Assembly (NCBI RefSeq): GCF_029255185.1 | Contig: NZ_JAPUVO010000124.1 | Location: 1-64,000 of the forward strand | Length of the DNA: 64,000 nucleotides | Reading direction: 5' to 3' | Origin: Propionivibrio sp. | GTDB taxonomy: Bacteria; Pseudomonadota; Gammaproteobacteria; Burkholderiales; Rhodocyclaceae | Shown: positions 45,387-55,258 of the stretch, one piece after another | Layout: every line of letters begins with the position of its first letter | How positions within the stretch are numbered: position 1 is the stretch's first letter | The notes under the pieces: model-generated | Databases searched by the model: none | Seen by the model: the letters and a program-made list of their open reading frames with translations, nothing else | What the model was told of the DNA's origin: nothing | Position numbers and translations under genes: made by a program

Positions 45387-46651
45387 GTTGCAAACTTTCT
45401 CCGGTAGTTCCGGGCCACGTAACGGTCCACGATGGCGGTAAATTCTTCGGCGATGTGCTCACCGCGCAAGGTAACGGTCTTGGAGCCATCTTCGAAGACT
45501 GGCGCTGCCGGCACTTCGCCCGTACCGGGAAGACTGATGCCAATGTTGGCATGCTTGCTCTCGCCTGGGCCGTTGACGATGCAACCCATGATCGCCAACG
45601 TCATATTTTCGACGCCATCGTACTCGACGCGCCACTGCGGCATCTTGCTGCGCACATGCTCCTGGATTGAATGCGCCAGTTCCTGAAAGAAGGTGCTGGT
45701 GGTGCGGCCACAGCCCGGGCACGCCGCAACCATCGGCGTGAACGCGCGCAGCCCCAGTGTTTGCAGCATCTCCTGCGCGACAATGACTTCCTGCGTCCGC
45801 TTGCCGCCGGGTTCGGGAGTCAGTGAAACGCGAATGGTGTCGCCAATGCCTTCCTGCAACAACACCGCCATGGCGGCCGTCGAGGCGACAATCCCTTTTG
45901 ATCCCATCCCTGCCTCGGTCAGGCCAAGATGCAGCGGGTAGTCCGATCGCCGGGACAACTCGCGGTAAATGGCGATCAGATCCTGGACGCCGGAAACCTT
46001 GCACGAAAGTATGATGCGATCGCCGGACAGGCCCAGTTCCTCGGCCTTGGCGGCCGATTCGAGGGCCGAAGTCACCATCGCCTCACGCATGACTTCAGTG
46101 GCATCTTTCGGCTCGGCTCGGCTGGCGTTTTCATCCATGATGCGCGCCAGCAGATCCTGATCGAGACTGCCCCAGTTAACACCGATGCGCACCGGCTTGT
46201 CGTACTTGCAGGCAATCTCGATCATCTGCGCGAACTGCTCGTCGCGCTTCCTGCCGTGACCGACATTGCCCGGGTTGATACGATATTTGGCCAGCCCCTG
46301 TGCGCATTCAGGATGGTCAGCCAGCAAACGATGACCGTTGTAGTGAAAGTCGCCGATCAAAGGCACATCGACACCCATGGTGTGAAGATGCGCCAGGATT
46401 TTCGGCACGGCCGCCGCCGCTTCCGGCGTATTGACCGTGATGCGCACCAGTTCTGATCCGGCACGCGCAAGTTCGGCGCATTGAATGGCGGTTTTGAGCA
46501 CATCAACGGTATCGGTGTTGGTCATCGACTGGACGACCACTGGCGAATCGCCTCCCACCGTTACGGCGCCGATGCGAACGGTGCGCGTCGGCCGACGCAG
46601 GGACGAACGATTGTTCACGGATTGCTCACGGAATCTCGATGCGTCACTCAT
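45383..46651 (-). CDS. ispG: 4-Hydroxy-3-methylbut-2-en-1-yl diphosphate synthase
   Basis: A 422-residue MEP-pathway enzyme that makes HMBPP, using a 4Fe-4S cluster. [52 protein letters not shown] and the cluster ligands in ACPGCGRTT near 300 with a further Cys in [12 protein letters not shown] are all present. It lies one base after rodZ and overlaps hisS. The long internal segment present in some bacterial IspG proteins is seen here, giving the usual proteobacterial-chlamydial length. Confidence 0.96.
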   Translation of the reverse strand: MSDASRFREQSVNNRSSLRRPTRTVRIGAVTVGGDSPVVVQSMTNTDTVDVLKTAIQCAELARAGSELVRITVNTPEAAAAVPKILAHLHTMGVDVPLIGDFHYNGHRLLADHPECAQGLAKYRINPGNVGHGRKRDEQFAQMIEIACKYDKPVRIGVNWGSLDQDLLARIMDENASRAEPKDATEVMREAMVTSALESAAKAEELGLSGDRIILSCKVSGVQDLIAIYRELSRRSDYPLHLGLTEAGMGSKGIVASTAAMAVLLQEGIGDTIRVSLTPEPGGKRTQEVIVAQEMLQTLGLRAFTPMVAACPGCGRTTSTFFQELAHSIQEHVRSKMPQWRVEYDGVENMTLAIMGCIVNGPGESKHANIGISLPGTGEVPAAPVFEDGSKTVTLRGEHIAEEFTAIVDRYVARNYRRKFAT

Positions 46652-46652
46652 G

Positions 46653-47570
46653 TCATTCGAGGGTCAGGCGAGCCACGTCGTCCTTGCTGCGCTTGGAAAG
46701 GTCAATCGTCTTGCCCTTGTATTGCAAAGTCACGTAGGCTGAATTGCCAATGACCAGCGCAAACGGTGGCTGGCCTTCAAGCTCACGCTGTGTACCGGCC
46801 TGATTATTCTGCGAGAAAATGATCTGGCCGCTGTGATCACGGACCTCGACCCATGACGGCTGGGCAAAGCTGAATTTCAATACGGTAGCGGAAGAAAAAG
46901 GCGCAGCAAGCGCTTGCGGCTCTATTGTCGACGGGTCGGGAAGCACCGCCGTCGCCGGCGAGGCAACAACGGTGTCAGGCGCCTTGGCTTCTTCCGGCTC
47001 GCCAGGAACAACGTTCTTGGCAACTTCCGTGGATTGTGTTGGTTGCGTTGCGGATTTCAGTGCTGACACGGTCGACAGCCATAACTCCTCGGGCAAAAAG
47101 AAATAGGCTGAAACGGCCAGCAGCAGAACGATCAGCCCGGACAATACGCGGGCAAAGTCTCGCCGGTCGACCTTGCTCTCCTGGGGGATAGGTACTGAGG
47201 TGCCGACAGACATCTCAAGTTCAGGCTCCTGCGGCATTTTCAAGCGGTCAAGCGCGCCCATCAGAAGATCAGGATTCAGGCTCAGCAAACGGGCGTAATT
47301 GCGGACAAAACCCCGGATGATCGTGTTGCAGGGCAGGCTCGGCCAATCGTCAGCCTCCAGCGCCTCAACCTGGCGCAGGCTCAGTTTGAGCGCCTTGGCC
47401 ACATCATCGGTGGTCAGCCCCTTGGCTTGCCGGGCCGCGCCCAGTTGCTGACCCACGCTCAGCAGCGTCGGTGTCAAGGGCTTTACGGACGCATCCAGCG
47501 TCCGCTCCAAAACCGATCCGGCATAGGCATCGTCACCCGAGACGGGCGACGGAGCAATCGTCCCACTCAT
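46653..47570 (-). CDS. rodZ: RodZ-like cell-shape protein
   Basis: A 305-residue protein with an N-terminal Xre-type HTH ([34 protein letters not shown], about 40-100), [15 protein letters not shown], a basic juxtamembrane stretch, one membrane helix ([18 protein letters not shown]), a Pro/Ala linker and a C-terminal DUF4115 beta domain ([23 protein letters not shown]). RodZ links MreB to the cell-wall machinery. The conserved position between pilW and ispG supports the call. Confidence 0.92.
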   Translation of the reverse strand: MSGTIAPSPVSGDDAYAGSVLERTLDASVKPLTPTLLSVGQQLGAARQAKGLTTDDVAKALKLSLRQVEALEADDWPSLPCNTIIRGFVRNYARLLSLNPDLLMGALDRLKMPQEPELEMSVGTSVPIPQESKVDRRDFARVLSGLIVLLLAVSAYFFLPEELWLSTVSALKSATQPTQSTEVAKNVVPGEPEEAKAPDTVVASPATAVLPDPSTIEPQALAAPFSSATVLKFSFAQPSWVEVRDHSGQIIFSQNNQAGTQRELEGQPPFALVIGNSAYVTLQYKGKTIDLSKRSKDDVARLTLE

Positions 47571-48361
47571 TCGAAGTTACCTTTTAAAAACTCTTGATAC
47601 TCAGGTGAATCGGGGTATCTGCGTCGCAACTGGGCAATTAAACTGCTCTCGGCAGATCGATCGCCCAGGCGGCGCTCAATGCGCAAAGACAGCCACAGCA
47701 CCTCGGCATCAGGATCAGTCTGGCGCACCACGTTCTTCAGATGTTCCCTGGCGGCGTCATAGTTGCCACGTTGGTAAGTGATTTTAGCCAACTGCAACAG
47801 GGCCTGCGGATTATCCGGCGAGAAGCGCAGGTTCCTGCGAACAAACTCCTCGGCCAAGCTCAATTCACCGAGCTTGGCATAACACGTTCCCGCGTTCAGA
47901 TAGGCCGTTTCAGGCGTCTGATACAAGGGGTTCTTGATGGCCCGCTGAAAGAAGGCAATGGACTCTTTCGCTTTTCCTGTTTGACAAAGAAACCAGCCAT
48001 AGTTGTTGCTGATTTCCGGATCCTTTTCATCAAGGCTCAGGGCCCGCTGAAAGTCCTTTTCAGCCGAGACAAACTCCTTGATGTAGTAAAGGACAAGACC
48101 TCGCGTGCTGTAGGCTTGGGCGTAATTCGGATTGATCGAGATGGCGATCGTCAACTCTTCGAGAGCAACAATCAGGTTGCCATTCTGAAAATACATTGAA
48201 CCCAGCTCAGTATGCAGTTTGGCCCGAGTATAGATGTCCTTGGGAACCGCTGAAGCCAGCGTATCCGGGGGAGGAGGTTCGGATTTCTGGGCCTGTGCTG
48301 CCGGAACTGCCATCAATAGCACAGCAGCCAAACCGCAAACCAAGCCGTTCAGTTCTTTCAT
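47567..48361 (-). CDS. pilW: Type IV pilus biogenesis/stability protein PilW (PilF-like)
   Basis: A 264-residue TPR protein with a signal peptide ([25 protein letters not shown]) and about six TPR units ([69 protein letters not shown]). PilW/PilF is needed for PilQ secretin assembly in other bacteria. It overlaps rlmN and rodZ by four bases each, as in many betaproteobacteria. No lipobox is obvious, unlike some PilF lipoproteins. Confidence 0.88.
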   Translation of the reverse strand: MKELNGLVCGLAAVLLMAVPAAQAQKSEPPPPDTLASAVPKDIYTRAKLHTELGSMYFQNGNLIVALEELTIAISINPNYAQAYSTRGLVLYYIKEFVSAEKDFQRALSLDEKDPEISNNYGWFLCQTGKAKESIAFFQRAIKNPLYQTPETAYLNAGTCYAKLGELSLAEEFVRRNLRFSPDNPQALLQLAKITYQRGNYDAAREHLKNVVRQTDPDAEVLWLSLRIERRLGDRSAESSLIAQLRRRYPDSPEYQEFLKGNFE

Positions 48362-49455
48362 CGGGTTCTGACCTCGTGCACATCAATAATTCGGCGCGCC
48401 GTTCGCCGCGTTTTGTCCAGTACCTGTCCAGCCAACTGACCACAGGCAGCGTCAATGTCGTCACCCCGCGTCTTGCGGGTGGTGGTGACCACGCCGGCGT
48501 CCATCAGTATCTCGGCAAACCGCCTGATTCGATGTGCCGGTGAACGAAGATAAGGCGATCCCGGAAACGGGTTGAAAGGAATCAGGTTGAACTTGCAGGA
48601 TACTTTGCGCGTTACGGCGAGCAACTCACGTGCCTGCGCATCGGAGTCATTCACACCATCGAGCATGACATATTCAAACGTCACAAAATCGCGCGGCGCC
48701 TTTTGCAAATAACGATTGCAGGCCGCCATCAACTCCGGCAGCGGATACTTCCGGTTGATCGGCACCAGTTCGTCACGCAGCCTGTCATTTGGCGCATGCA
48801 GCGAAACGGCAAGGGCCACCGGACACTCATCAGCCAGACGGTCCATCACCGGCACCAGACCGGAGGTGGACACCGTCACGCGACGACGCGACAGGCCATA
48901 GGCGTTGTCATCAAGCATCAAGCGCAAGGCGCTGACCGTGCTTTCAAAGTTGGCGAGCGGCTCGCCCATGCCCATCAACACGACATTGCTGATAATACGT
49001 TCAGCGGCGGGATCGGCACCCAGAACACGGTTGGCCTGCCAGAGTTGACCAATGATTTCGGCCACCGTCAGGTTACGGTTAAAGCCCTGCTTGCCGGTCG
49101 AACAAAACGAACAATCGAGGGCACAACCTGCCTGCGTTGAAACACACAGTGTTCCCCGATCATCCTCGGGAATGAAGACGGTCTCGACGGCATTGCCGTC
49201 GCCGACATCAAACAGGAATTTGCGCGTCCCATCGTCCGAAAACTGATCCGAAACGATGCTCGGCGGAGTGACCGACGCCAAGCTCCTTAGCTTTTCACGC
49301 AGGCTCTTGGCGATGTCGGTCATGGCGTCAAAATCGCTCTGCCCGAAACGATGCATCCAGCGCAGCACTTGCCTCGCGCGAAACGGCTTTTCGCCATGTT
49401 CGGCGAAAAAATCAGCCAGGCCAATCGCATCAAAATCGAGCAGATTTACGGTCAT
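48358..49455 (-). CDS. rlmN: 23S rRNA / tRNA adenine-C2 methyltransferase RlmN
   Basis: A 365-residue radical SAM methyltransferase. [19 protein letters not shown] holds the CxxxCxxC cluster ligands; [10 protein letters not shown] and [12 protein letters not shown] are conserved, as is the C-terminal Cys used for the methylated intermediate ([11 protein letters not shown]). It modifies A2503 of 23S rRNA and A37 of some tRNAs. It sits 29 bases downstream of ndk, the conserved ndk-rlmN-pilW order. Confidence 0.96.
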   Translation of the reverse strand: MTVNLLDFDAIGLADFFAEHGEKPFRARQVLRWMHRFGQSDFDAMTDIAKSLREKLRSLASVTPPSIVSDQFSDDGTRKFLFDVGDGNAVETVFIPEDDRGTLCVSTQAGCALDCSFCSTGKQGFNRNLTVAEIIGQLWQANRVLGADPAAERIISNVVLMGMGEPLANFESTVSALRLMLDDNAYGLSRRRVTVSTSGLVPVMDRLADECPVALAVSLHAPNDRLRDELVPINRKYPLPELMAACNRYLQKAPRDFVTFEYVMLDGVNDSDAQARELLAVTRKVSCKFNLIPFNPFPGSPYLRSPAHRIRRFAEILMDAGVVTTTRKTRGDDIDAACGQLAGQVLDKTRRTARRIIDVHEVRTR

Positions 49456-49484
49456 CGGTATGACAATTCAGTATTGCCCGGGAC

Positions 49485-49913
49485 TTAGCGGCCTGGGTAA
49501 ACGTTCATCCCCGGAAAGAAAAAGCCAATCTCGACTTTTGCCGTATCCGGGCCATCAGAACCATGCACCGCATTGGCGTCGATCGACTCAGCGAAATCTG
49601 CACGAATGGTTCCTGGAGCGGCTTTCTTCGGATCGGTAGCACCCATCAACTCGCGATTCCTGGCGATTGCATCTTCACCCTCGAGCGCCTGAATCATGAC
49701 CGGGCCGGAGGTCATGAACGCAACCAGATCCTTGTAAAAAGGACGATCCTTGTGCACAACATAAAATTCGCCCGCTTCCTGTGGCGAGAGCCAGGCCATT
49801 TTGGCGGCAATGACCTTCAGACCATTGGCCTCAAAACGGGAATAGATTTTTCCGATAACGTTCTTCGCAACCGCATCGGGTTTGATGATGGAAAGTGTGC
49901 GTTCGATAGCCAT
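49485..49913 (-). CDS. ndk: Nucleoside diphosphate kinase
   Basis: A 142-residue enzyme of exact family length. [56 protein letters not shown] and the active-site His in NAVHGSD are present. It equilibrates nucleoside triphosphates. It is the first gene of the long minus-strand block, with a 190-base gap to the response regulator upstream that probably holds its promoter. Confidence 0.97.
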   Translation of the reverse strand: MAIERTLSIIKPDAVAKNVIGKIYSRFEANGLKVIAAKMAWLSPQEAGEFYVVHKDRPFYKDLVAFMTSGPVMIQALEGEDAIARNRELMGATDPKKAAPGTIRADFAESIDANAVHGSDGPDTAKVEIGFFFPGMNVYPGR

Positions 49914-50104
49914 AGTTCAAAATTCTCCACAAAGGACGGGAAATACAACAAAAAAGCCTGAATGTACGATTAACCGCGCATTGTACCAACACTCCGTCGG
50001 AAATACCGAAATTGCTGCCGTGAGCTATCGGCAATGGGAGATCGCCATGACATTCGCTCAGCGTCTGCCTCTCTGGCCCGGCAGGCCAGTGCGTCACCGT
50101 CGTT

Positions 50105-51157
50105 TCAAATTCTCGGCAACTCGGAATCCTGATACTGCGCATGGATGTCCATAATATCGGTCCAGCAGGCCAGTAGCGCATCGACGCAGACCGGATCGAA
50201 ATGTCCACCGGAACCGGCGCGCATGTAAGCCGCGGCCTGTTCGATCGGCCAGGCCTTCTTGTAGGGACGCTCGGAGGTCAGCGCGTCAAATACGTCGGCG
50301 ACCGCCACGATGCGCCCGAAGACGGGTATTGCATCACCTGCCAGGCCATAGGGGTAACCCCCGCCGTCGTATTTTTCGTGATGCGAAATGGCGATTGAGG
50401 CGGCTGACTGAAGCACCCTCGACTCGCTTCCCTTGAGCAGTTCAAAACCGAGCACGGAATGGGTCTTCATCACCGCAAACTCTTCCGGCGTCAGGGCCGA
50501 CGGTTTGAGCAGGATATAGTCGGAAATGCCGATCTTGCCAACATCATGCATGGGCGCGGCCTGCAAAATCAATTGCTGTTCCTCGGCGGACAGCCCCATG
50601 CGTCCTGCAATCAGACACGAGTAGTGCGACATGCGCTGAATGTGCGCACCGGTTTCCGGATCGCGAAACTCGGCCGCACGCGACATGCGAAACAGCAGCT
50701 CTTGTTCACGGGAATGAACCGCCGACGTCGCCTTTCTAACCTCTTCGGCCAGCCAGGCCGCCTTGTCAGCCAATTTTTTACGGCTGGCGCCCAGGGCCAG
50801 CATATTGCGCACCCGGGCCGAAAATTCGATACGGTCAACCGGTTTGATCAGGAAGTCGGTCGCCCCCATTTGCAGGGCTTCATAGCGCACATCCTTGTCG
50901 TCATTGGCAGTGATCATCAGGATCGGCACTTCTTCCCGGCCGGGGACTGCACGCAGCCCCGCGATGAACTGCAAGCCGTTCATCTGCGGCATCATGTAGT
51001 CGACAACGATCATGTCCGGCAGGTTTTCCGAACACCAGGCCAGTCCCTTGAGCGACTCCTCAAAAGGCAAGGGCTCGCAATTACCCAGCGTGCTGACCAG
51101 TGCACTCAGCAGGGTCAGATTAATGATGCTATCGTCAACAATGGCGATTCGGTTCAT
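50105..51157 (-). CDS. Response regulator with HD-GYP output (RpfG-like)
   Basis: A 350-residue two-domain regulator. The receiver domain (1-125) has IAIVDDS, the phospho-acceptor Asp in MIVVDYMMPQ and a Lys in FLIKPVDRIEF. A helical linker is followed by HD-GYP (about 160-345) with HIQRMSHYSCLIA, MHDVGKIGISDYIL and HHEKYDGGGYPYGL, all metal ligands kept. It should hydrolyse cyclic di-GMP under control of a histidine kinase, none of which is adjacent. The ATG at 51157 has a GGAGG site; an upstream in-frame start at 51169 overlaps that site. Confidence 0.9.
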   Translation of the reverse strand: MNRIAIVDDSIINLTLLSALVSTLGNCEPLPFEESLKGLAWCSENLPDMIVVDYMMPQMNGLQFIAGLRAVPGREEVPILMITANDDKDVRYEALQMGATDFLIKPVDRIEFSARVRNMLALGASRKKLADKAAWLAEEVRKATSAVHSREQELLFRMSRAAEFRDPETGAHIQRMSHYSCLIAGRMGLSAEEQQLILQAAPMHDVGKIGISDYILLKPSALTPEEFAVMKTHSVLGFELLKGSESRVLQSAASIAISHHEKYDGGGYPYGLAGDAIPVFGRIVAVADVFDALTSERPYKKAWPIEQAAAYMRAGSGGHFDPVCVDALLACWTDIMDIHAQYQDSELPRI

Positions 51158-51266
51158 CCCGTCCTCCATGCAATTCGCAGTGAGTATAGCAAAGCCATAA
51201 ACTCAAGACGTGGACAGGGTACTTGATAATCAGCCATAATCTCGGGGTCTTTTTGCTGGTCATCCC

Positions 51267-51806
51267 ATGAAATTTCTGTTCGACCTCTTCCCAGTCATCC
51301 TGTTCTTTGCCGCTTTCAAGTTCGGCGGAATTTATGTCGCCACCGGCGTTGCCATTGCCGCCACCTTTTCTCAGGTCAGCTGGGTCTGGCTGAAGCACCG
51401 AAAAGTTGACGCCATGCTCTGGGTAAGCTTGGCGATCATCACCGTATTTGGCGGCATGACATTAGTTTTTCACGACGAGAACTTCATCAAGTGGAAACCC
51501 ACGGTTCTCTACTGGGCCTTCGCCCTTGCACTCGCCGGCAGTTCCCTGGTGCTCAAGAAAAATCTGATTTTGGCACTGCTCGGTGAGCAGCTCGAGTTGC
51601 CTGATCCCATCTGGCAAAAACTTAACTGGTCGTGTGTTGGCTTCTTCGTCTTCATGGGGATCATCAATCTCGCCGTTGCCTTCGCTTTCGGTTTCTCGAC
51701 CGACGTCTGGGTCAATTTCAAGCTGTTTGGCGGGATAGGCCTGATGTTTGTTTTCGTGATCATTCAGGGCCTGCTCCTTGCAAAATACATTCAGGAAAAA
51801 AAGTGA
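51267..51806 (+). CDS. yciB: Septation protein A / inner membrane protein YciB
   Basis: A 179-residue protein with five membrane helices: [18 protein letters not shown], the [12 protein letters not shown] and [21 protein letters not shown] segments, and [19 protein letters not shown] are typical YciB/IspZ. It links to cell division and envelope synthesis. It begins the plus-strand yciB-yciI-bolA-parvulin run; its stop overlaps the yciI start. Confidence 0.95.
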   Translation: MKFLFDLFPVILFFAAFKFGGIYVATGVAIAATFSQVSWVWLKHRKVDAMLWVSLAIITVFGGMTLVFHDENFIKWKPTVLYWAFALALAGSSLVLKKNLILALLGEQLELPDPIWQKLNWSCVGFFVFMGIINLAVAFAFGFSTDVWVNFKLFGGIGLMFVFVIIQGLLLAKYIQEKK

Positions 51807-52108
51807 TGCTCTATGCCATCGTCGGCCAGGATCGCCCGAACTCGCTCGCTGTCCGCCTTGCCGCACGGCCGGCCCATGTCGACCGGCTCAAGGTGCTGCA
51901 GGAGCAGGGTCGAATGATCCTGGCCGGACCTTTTCCGGCCATTGACTCATCCGATCCCGGCCCAGCCGGCTTCTCTGGCAGCCTGATCGTCGCCGACTTC
52001 GCCTCGCTTGACGCAGCTCAGGCCTGGGCCGATGCCGACCCCTACGTCACCGCCGGGGTTTACACCGGCGTCAGCGTCAAGCCGTTTAAAAGGGCCTTCC
52101 CGCAATGA
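51806..52108 (+). CDS. yciI: YciI family protein
   Basis: A 100-residue ferredoxin-like alpha/beta-barrel protein (YCII domain): [43 protein letters not shown] and [20 protein letters not shown]. The conserved His in PAHVDRL and Asp in ADPY are the likely active pair. The start overlaps the yciB stop (TGATG). The biochemical role is unknown, though the yciB-yciI pairing is common. Confidence 0.9.
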   Translation: MLYAIVGQDRPNSLAVRLAARPAHVDRLKVLQEQGRMILAGPFPAIDSSDPGPAGFSGSLIVADFASLDAAQAWADADPYVTAGVYTGVSVKPFKRAFPQ

Positions 52109-52401
52109 CGCCGAGCGGTCCCGACGAATCTACCGCCAACTTCGAGTCCATTCTGCGCGAACGACTTGCCGGACTCGATCCGCTGCGCCTGGAATTGATT
52201 GACGACTCGGCCAAGCACGCCGGCCATGCAGGCGCCAGGAGCGGCGGCGGCCACTACCGATTGCTCATTGTCTCGGCAAGTTTTGCCGGGAAACCGACAC
52301 TGGCCCGTCACCGACTCGTCTATGAAGCTCTCGGCGAGCTGATGCGTAGTAGAATCCATGCCCTGAGCATTCAGTCACTGGCTCCTGACGAAGCCCAATG
52401 A
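52105..52401 (+). CDS. BolA family protein
   Basis: A 98-residue BolA-type protein: [35 protein letters not shown] and [31 protein letters not shown] signature with the conserved His and the RxRHRLVYxAL helix. BolA proteins work with monothiol glutaredoxins in iron-sulfur homeostasis. It overlaps yciI by four bases, and the parvulin gene follows after 68 bases. Confidence 0.92.
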   Translation: MTPSGPDESTANFESILRERLAGLDPLRLELIDDSAKHAGHAGARSGGGHYRLLIVSASFAGKPTLARHRLVYEALGELMRSRIHALSIQSLAPDEAQ

Positions 52402-52469
52402 AGCTGTTTACTCTTATTACAAGAAACCCTATCCTACTCGACTCCACCCAGACTGAAGGAATACCTTAC

Positions 52470-53261
52470 ATGCAGAATCTCTCGAAACTTGTGGCCACAC
52501 TGCTCATTGGCGCGATGATGTCGGCATCGGCATCGGCACTGGCCGCCGGCAACGCCTTCGTGACCGTCAACGGCGTCGCCGTTTCACAAAACCTGGCCAA
52601 CATCTTCATGGCCGAACAGAAAGCCCAGGGCGCACCGGACTCCCCGGAACTGAAAAATGCGGTTCGCGAAGAACTGATCCGGCGCGAACTACTGATTCAG
52701 GAAGCAAAGAAGGCCGGACTCGACAAGAAGCCGGATATTGCAGCTCAGGCCGAGGCAGCGCGTCAAGCGTTCTTTGTCCGCGCCTACATCCAGGAATACG
52801 TCAAGAAGAACCCGATCAGTGATGCGCAGTTGAAGGCGCAATACGAAACGATCAAGACCCAGCTTGGCAGCACTGAGTACAAGGCGCGCCACATTCTGGT
52901 CAAGGATGAAGCAGACGCCACGGCGATCATCGCCAACCTCAAGAAGGGCGCCAAGTTCGAAGAACTGGCCAAGCAATCGATCGACCCCGGCTCCAAGGAC
53001 AACGGCGGCGATCTCGGCTGGGCCAGCGCCGGCAACTTTGTCAAACCCTTTAGCGATGCCCTCACCAGCCTCGCCAAAGGCAAATACACGGAAACCCCGG
53101 TCAAAACCGAATTCGGCTACCACGTCATCCTGCTCGACGACAGCCGCCCGCTGAGTGTTCCGGCCTTTGAGGAAATCAAGCCGCGCCTGCTCCAACAAGC
53201 ACAGTCACAACAGATCAACAAGATGGTCGACGGCCTGCGTGCCAAGGCCAAAGTCGAATAA
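52470..53261 (+). CDS. Periplasmic parvulin-type peptidyl-prolyl isomerase
   Basis: A 263-residue PpiC/SurA-like protein with a signal peptide (MQNLSKLVATLLIGAMMSASASALAAG). A SurA N-like helical region (VREELIRRELLIQEAKKAGL) is followed by a parvulin domain: KARHILVKDEADA, AKFEELAKQSIDPGSKDNGGDLGW, and TPVKTEFGYHVILLDD, with both active-site His. It assists folding of exported proteins. The ATG at 52470 has an AAGGA site and gives a clean signal peptide; a longer frame from 52398 overlaps bolA and is rejected. A strong terminator follows. Confidence 0.92.
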   Translation: MQNLSKLVATLLIGAMMSASASALAAGNAFVTVNGVAVSQNLANIFMAEQKAQGAPDSPELKNAVREELIRRELLIQEAKKAGLDKKPDIAAQAEAARQAFFVRAYIQEYVKKNPISDAQLKAQYETIKTQLGSTEYKARHILVKDEADATAIIANLKKGAKFEELAKQSIDPGSKDNGGDLGWASAGNFVKPFSDALTSLAKGKYTETPVKTEFGYHVILLDDSRPLSVPAFEEIKPRLLQQAQSQQINKMVDGLRAKAKVE

Positions 53262-53280
53262 TTCGCAAGACCTCAAACAG

Positions 53281-53316
53281 AACGCCGGGACGGTTTAGCC
53301 TCCTGGCGTTTTTTTG
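53281..53316 (+). terminator. Terminator after the parvulin gene
   Basis: AACGCCGGGA (53281-53290) pairs with TCCTGGCGTT (53301-53310), with one G-T pair, and is followed by a run of T. It closes the yciB-yciI-bolA-parvulin transcript. Confidence 0.88.
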
Positions 53317-53444
53317 TTAACCACACTAAACGTGCCCCGCAGGAAACACCCCTGGGGTGTAGAGGCGAATGGGCTAGAGGGAAAGATTGTAAACCGCTTT
53401 CAACGCAGAGATCGCAGAGAAAAGCAAACTAATTTTTGTAAGAC

Positions 53445-53513
53445 GCCCATTGTTTAAGGTGAGGGGCGCTGCGCGGCTTTATGCGCAGTGTTCGGCGAAC
53501 TGAAAGGTTATGC
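53445..53513 (-). repeat. Candidate integron attC-like site 1
   Basis: Read on the minus strand, it begins with GCATAAC at the stop of the adjacent HTH gene, continues through an imperfect palindrome with a CTGCGC/GCGCAG stem (53483-53488 with 53469-53474, loop GGCTTTAT on the plus strand) and ends ACAATGGGC, where a canonical attC would read AACGTTGGGC. Its GCATAAC end is exactly complementary to the GTTATGC that precedes the same gene at site 2, the relation expected within one circular cassette. The alternative is a repeated palindrome or terminator. Confidence 0.45.
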
Positions 53514-53768
53514 GGCGTGTTCAAGCGGAACTTCCCAGCCGGGGAATACGAGTACGGCTGGATGGCAATTGAGTGCACGAGCAAAAACCTTTGCGCGCTC
53601 GACACCCAAGTTCACTCGGCCGTTCTCGATGGCGGAGATGGTGGCTTGCGGGATTCCCGTAAGTTCGGAAAGTTGGCTTTGGCTCAGTTCTTGGAGTTCA
53701 CGCAGGATACGGACAGACTCTCCCACCGAGACCTCAGCTCGCTTTTTCGCAGGACGAAACTCTTTCAT
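53508..53768 (-). CDS. Small Xre-type HTH protein, antitoxin-like
   Basis: An 86-residue protein starting at the ATG at 53768 (AGGAGG site, seven-base spacing). It carries an Xre HTH: LRELQELSQSQLSELTGIPQATISAIENGRVNLGVERAKVFARAL, then HPAVLVFPGWE. Such proteins serve as HigA-like antitoxins or small repressors. No toxin gene is found next to it. Its stop codon is part of attC-like site 1, and attC-like site 2 lies just upstream, so it may be a one-gene integron cassette. Confidence 0.78.
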   Translation of the reverse strand: MKEFRPAKKRAEVSVGESVRILRELQELSQSQLSELTGIPQATISAIENGRVNLGVERAKVFARALNCHPAVLVFPGWEVPLEHAA

Positions 53769-53807
53769 TTCATTGCCTCCTGTAATCATGGGCGGTGATT
53801 TAGTGAC

Positions 53808-53889
53808 GCATAACGTTGATGTCACCGGCGCTGCGCGGCTTTATCGCGCAGCGTCCAGCGACTGAAAGGAGCGAGGTTGAGGGTTGAGC
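53808..53889 (-). repeat. Candidate integron attC-like site 2
   Basis: Read on the minus strand: GCTCAAC (RYYYAAC type), then a long imperfect palindrome with a perfect nine-base stem CGCTGCGCG/CGCGCAGCG (53829-53837 with 53845-53853) and a seven-base loop, then CGGTGACATCAACGTTATGC. The AACGTTATGC end is close to the integron core site GTTRRRY. Much of the sequence is shared with site 1, including the GCTGCGCGGCTTTAT block and a CTGAAAGG block. No integrase gene lies in the window, so at best this is an array without integrase. Confidence 0.5.
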
Positions 53890-53917
53890 GCTCTAACCTT
53901 ATTCATTGGCGTTGTTT

Positions 53918-54229
53918 TCAGCGTTGACGCACGAGTTTGATTTCAAGTTTGCAGCCAACTGCTTCCGCGTAGCGCTTGAGCGTAGCGAGAGAGGGCACAT
54001 GCTTGCCAGCAGACTCCAAACGAGAGATGGCGCTTTTGGTCGTGCCCATACGCGAGGCAACTGCCTCTTGAGTGAGGCCAGCCTTGGTTCTTGCGGCCAG
54101 CATTTGGCTGGCAAGGACATGCTCGACGGCAAGGGCATCATAGGCTTCTTTAAAGCCGATACGTTGTGACGCACGTTCCATGAAATCCTTGTGGTTGTGA
54201 CGCACAGGTTTGTATTCAAGCTCAGTCAT
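53918..54229 (-). CDS. HTH antitoxin-like protein (HigA type)
   Basis: A 103-residue protein with an AAGGAGG ribosome binding site before the ATG at 54229. An N-terminal charged region (YKPVRHNHKDFMERASQR) and helix (FKEAYDALAVEHVLASQMLAART) lead into an HTH, KAGLTQEAVASRMGTTKSAISRLESAG, ending LKRYAEAVGCKLEIKLV. This is the arrangement of HigA/RelB-like antitoxins that sit after a RelE-type toxin. No toxin is present upstream, where 99 bases separate it from the TIR gene. A function as orphan antitoxin or regulator is inferred. Confidence 0.78.
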   Translation of the reverse strand: MTELEYKPVRHNHKDFMERASQRIGFKEAYDALAVEHVLASQMLAARTKAGLTQEAVASRMGTTKSAISRLESAGKHVPSLATLKRYAEAVGCKLEIKLVRQR

Positions 54230-54328
54230 TTTCGAACCTCCTTCATGCAATCGCCCTGAAAGGCATCCGATGCCCACCACCGACCGTTGCTGGCCGAACG
54301 CAGCAATCCGCATGCCAATCGGATACCC

Positions 54329-55255
54329 CTATTTCTCAACGCGCCGGGCGATGAACTCAACCGGGGTATGGGTGGTCTGGCCGCCGCTGCTTTCCAGTAC
54401 CAGATGCAGTTCGCCCGGCTTGAGCATGCCACGATAGCGATGCGTTATGACGAGGTTGGGGGCATCATTCATCATCTCCTGGCTATGCGTGATGAAACTC
54501 AAGTGTTCCGCCCGTAACTGGCCTTGTTCAACGCTACGCGCCACACGCAGATAACTCGCGGTGCCATGGATTTCACCGTTCTCCAGTCGCAGATCGAACG
54601 TCTCCTGGTGCACGGCGCCCCAATCGTAGTTCACCTGCGCTGTCCAGCGACCGTTCAGGGCGCTGGCAATTTCTGTTGCCAGCTGGTCGGCTGAACTCTC
54701 TGACCGATAAGCGTTCAAGCTTGTGGCCAGCAACGCGATCAGGCCGATTCCAGTGACGACCCAGGCTATTCTCTGGCGTAAGGAAAAGCGTTGTTGAAAT
54801 GGCAGCAGGGGCTTGATGGATTCGGTTAGGCGCGTTACATCCGAGGACCAGCCGGGGTCGGAAAGGATGAAGGCCTGACGTCGGGCCAGCGCGCCAATCG
54901 TCGCTGGCAAGTCGTCTTCTGCCGGCATCGCAGCGCCGCCAACAAGCACCGGAAGTACCGCTTTGCCCGAGTCCAACGCGACTTGAATTTCCTGGCGAAC
55001 GAAATCCTCCGGTTCGTCTAGGCGGCGAATGCCGTTCCTGCGTGCCGTCAACCAGCCGGGACCGATTACCACCAGCATCACATCGATACTGTGCAGTTGT
55101 TTTGTGAGTGCGGCGACAAAGTCTTCTCCCGGGTGAATATCATCGATATCACGAAACACATTGTTCGCGCCAAAGGCTGACCCCAGGGCATCGGCGAGTC
55201 GTCCGGCGAAACCGGCCTGGTCGTCGCGACGGTAACTGATGAACAGTCCGGACAT
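54329..55255 (-). CDS. TIR domain protein with transmembrane helix
   Basis: A 308-residue protein. The N-terminal TIR domain (1-150) opens FISYRRDDQAGFAGRLADAL, contains VFRDIDDIHPGEDF and the candidate catalytic Glu89 in FVRQEIQVAL, as in NAD-cleaving bacterial TIRs. A membrane helix follows (about 163-181) and then a beta-rich C-terminal domain (about 195-308; WTAQVNYDWGAVHQETFDLRLENGEIHGTA) that probably lies in the periplasm. It is the last gene of the CHAT-GH13-patatin operon, starting three bases after the membrane protein gene. NADase or signalling activity is inferred from the family. Confidence 0.85.
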   Translation of the reverse strand: MSGLFISYRRDDQAGFAGRLADALGSAFGANNVFRDIDDIHPGEDFVAALTKQLHSIDVMLVVIGPGWLTARRNGIRRLDEPEDFVRQEIQVALDSGKAVLPVLVGGAAMPAEDDLPATIGALARRQAFILSDPGWSSDVTRLTESIKPLLPFQQRFSLRQRIAWVVTGIGLIALLATSLNAYRSESSADQLATEIASALNGRWTAQVNYDWGAVHQETFDLRLENGEIHGTASYLRVARSVEQGQLRAEHLSFITHSQEMMNDAPNLVITHRYRGMLKPGELHLVLESSGGQTTHTPVEFIARRVEK

Positions 55256-55258
55256 GGT

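Noticed and set aside
53390..53445. Repeated CGCAGAGATCGCAGAG stretch as a CRISPR-like array
   Set aside because: Only two short imperfect units without spacers of regular length; no cas genes.
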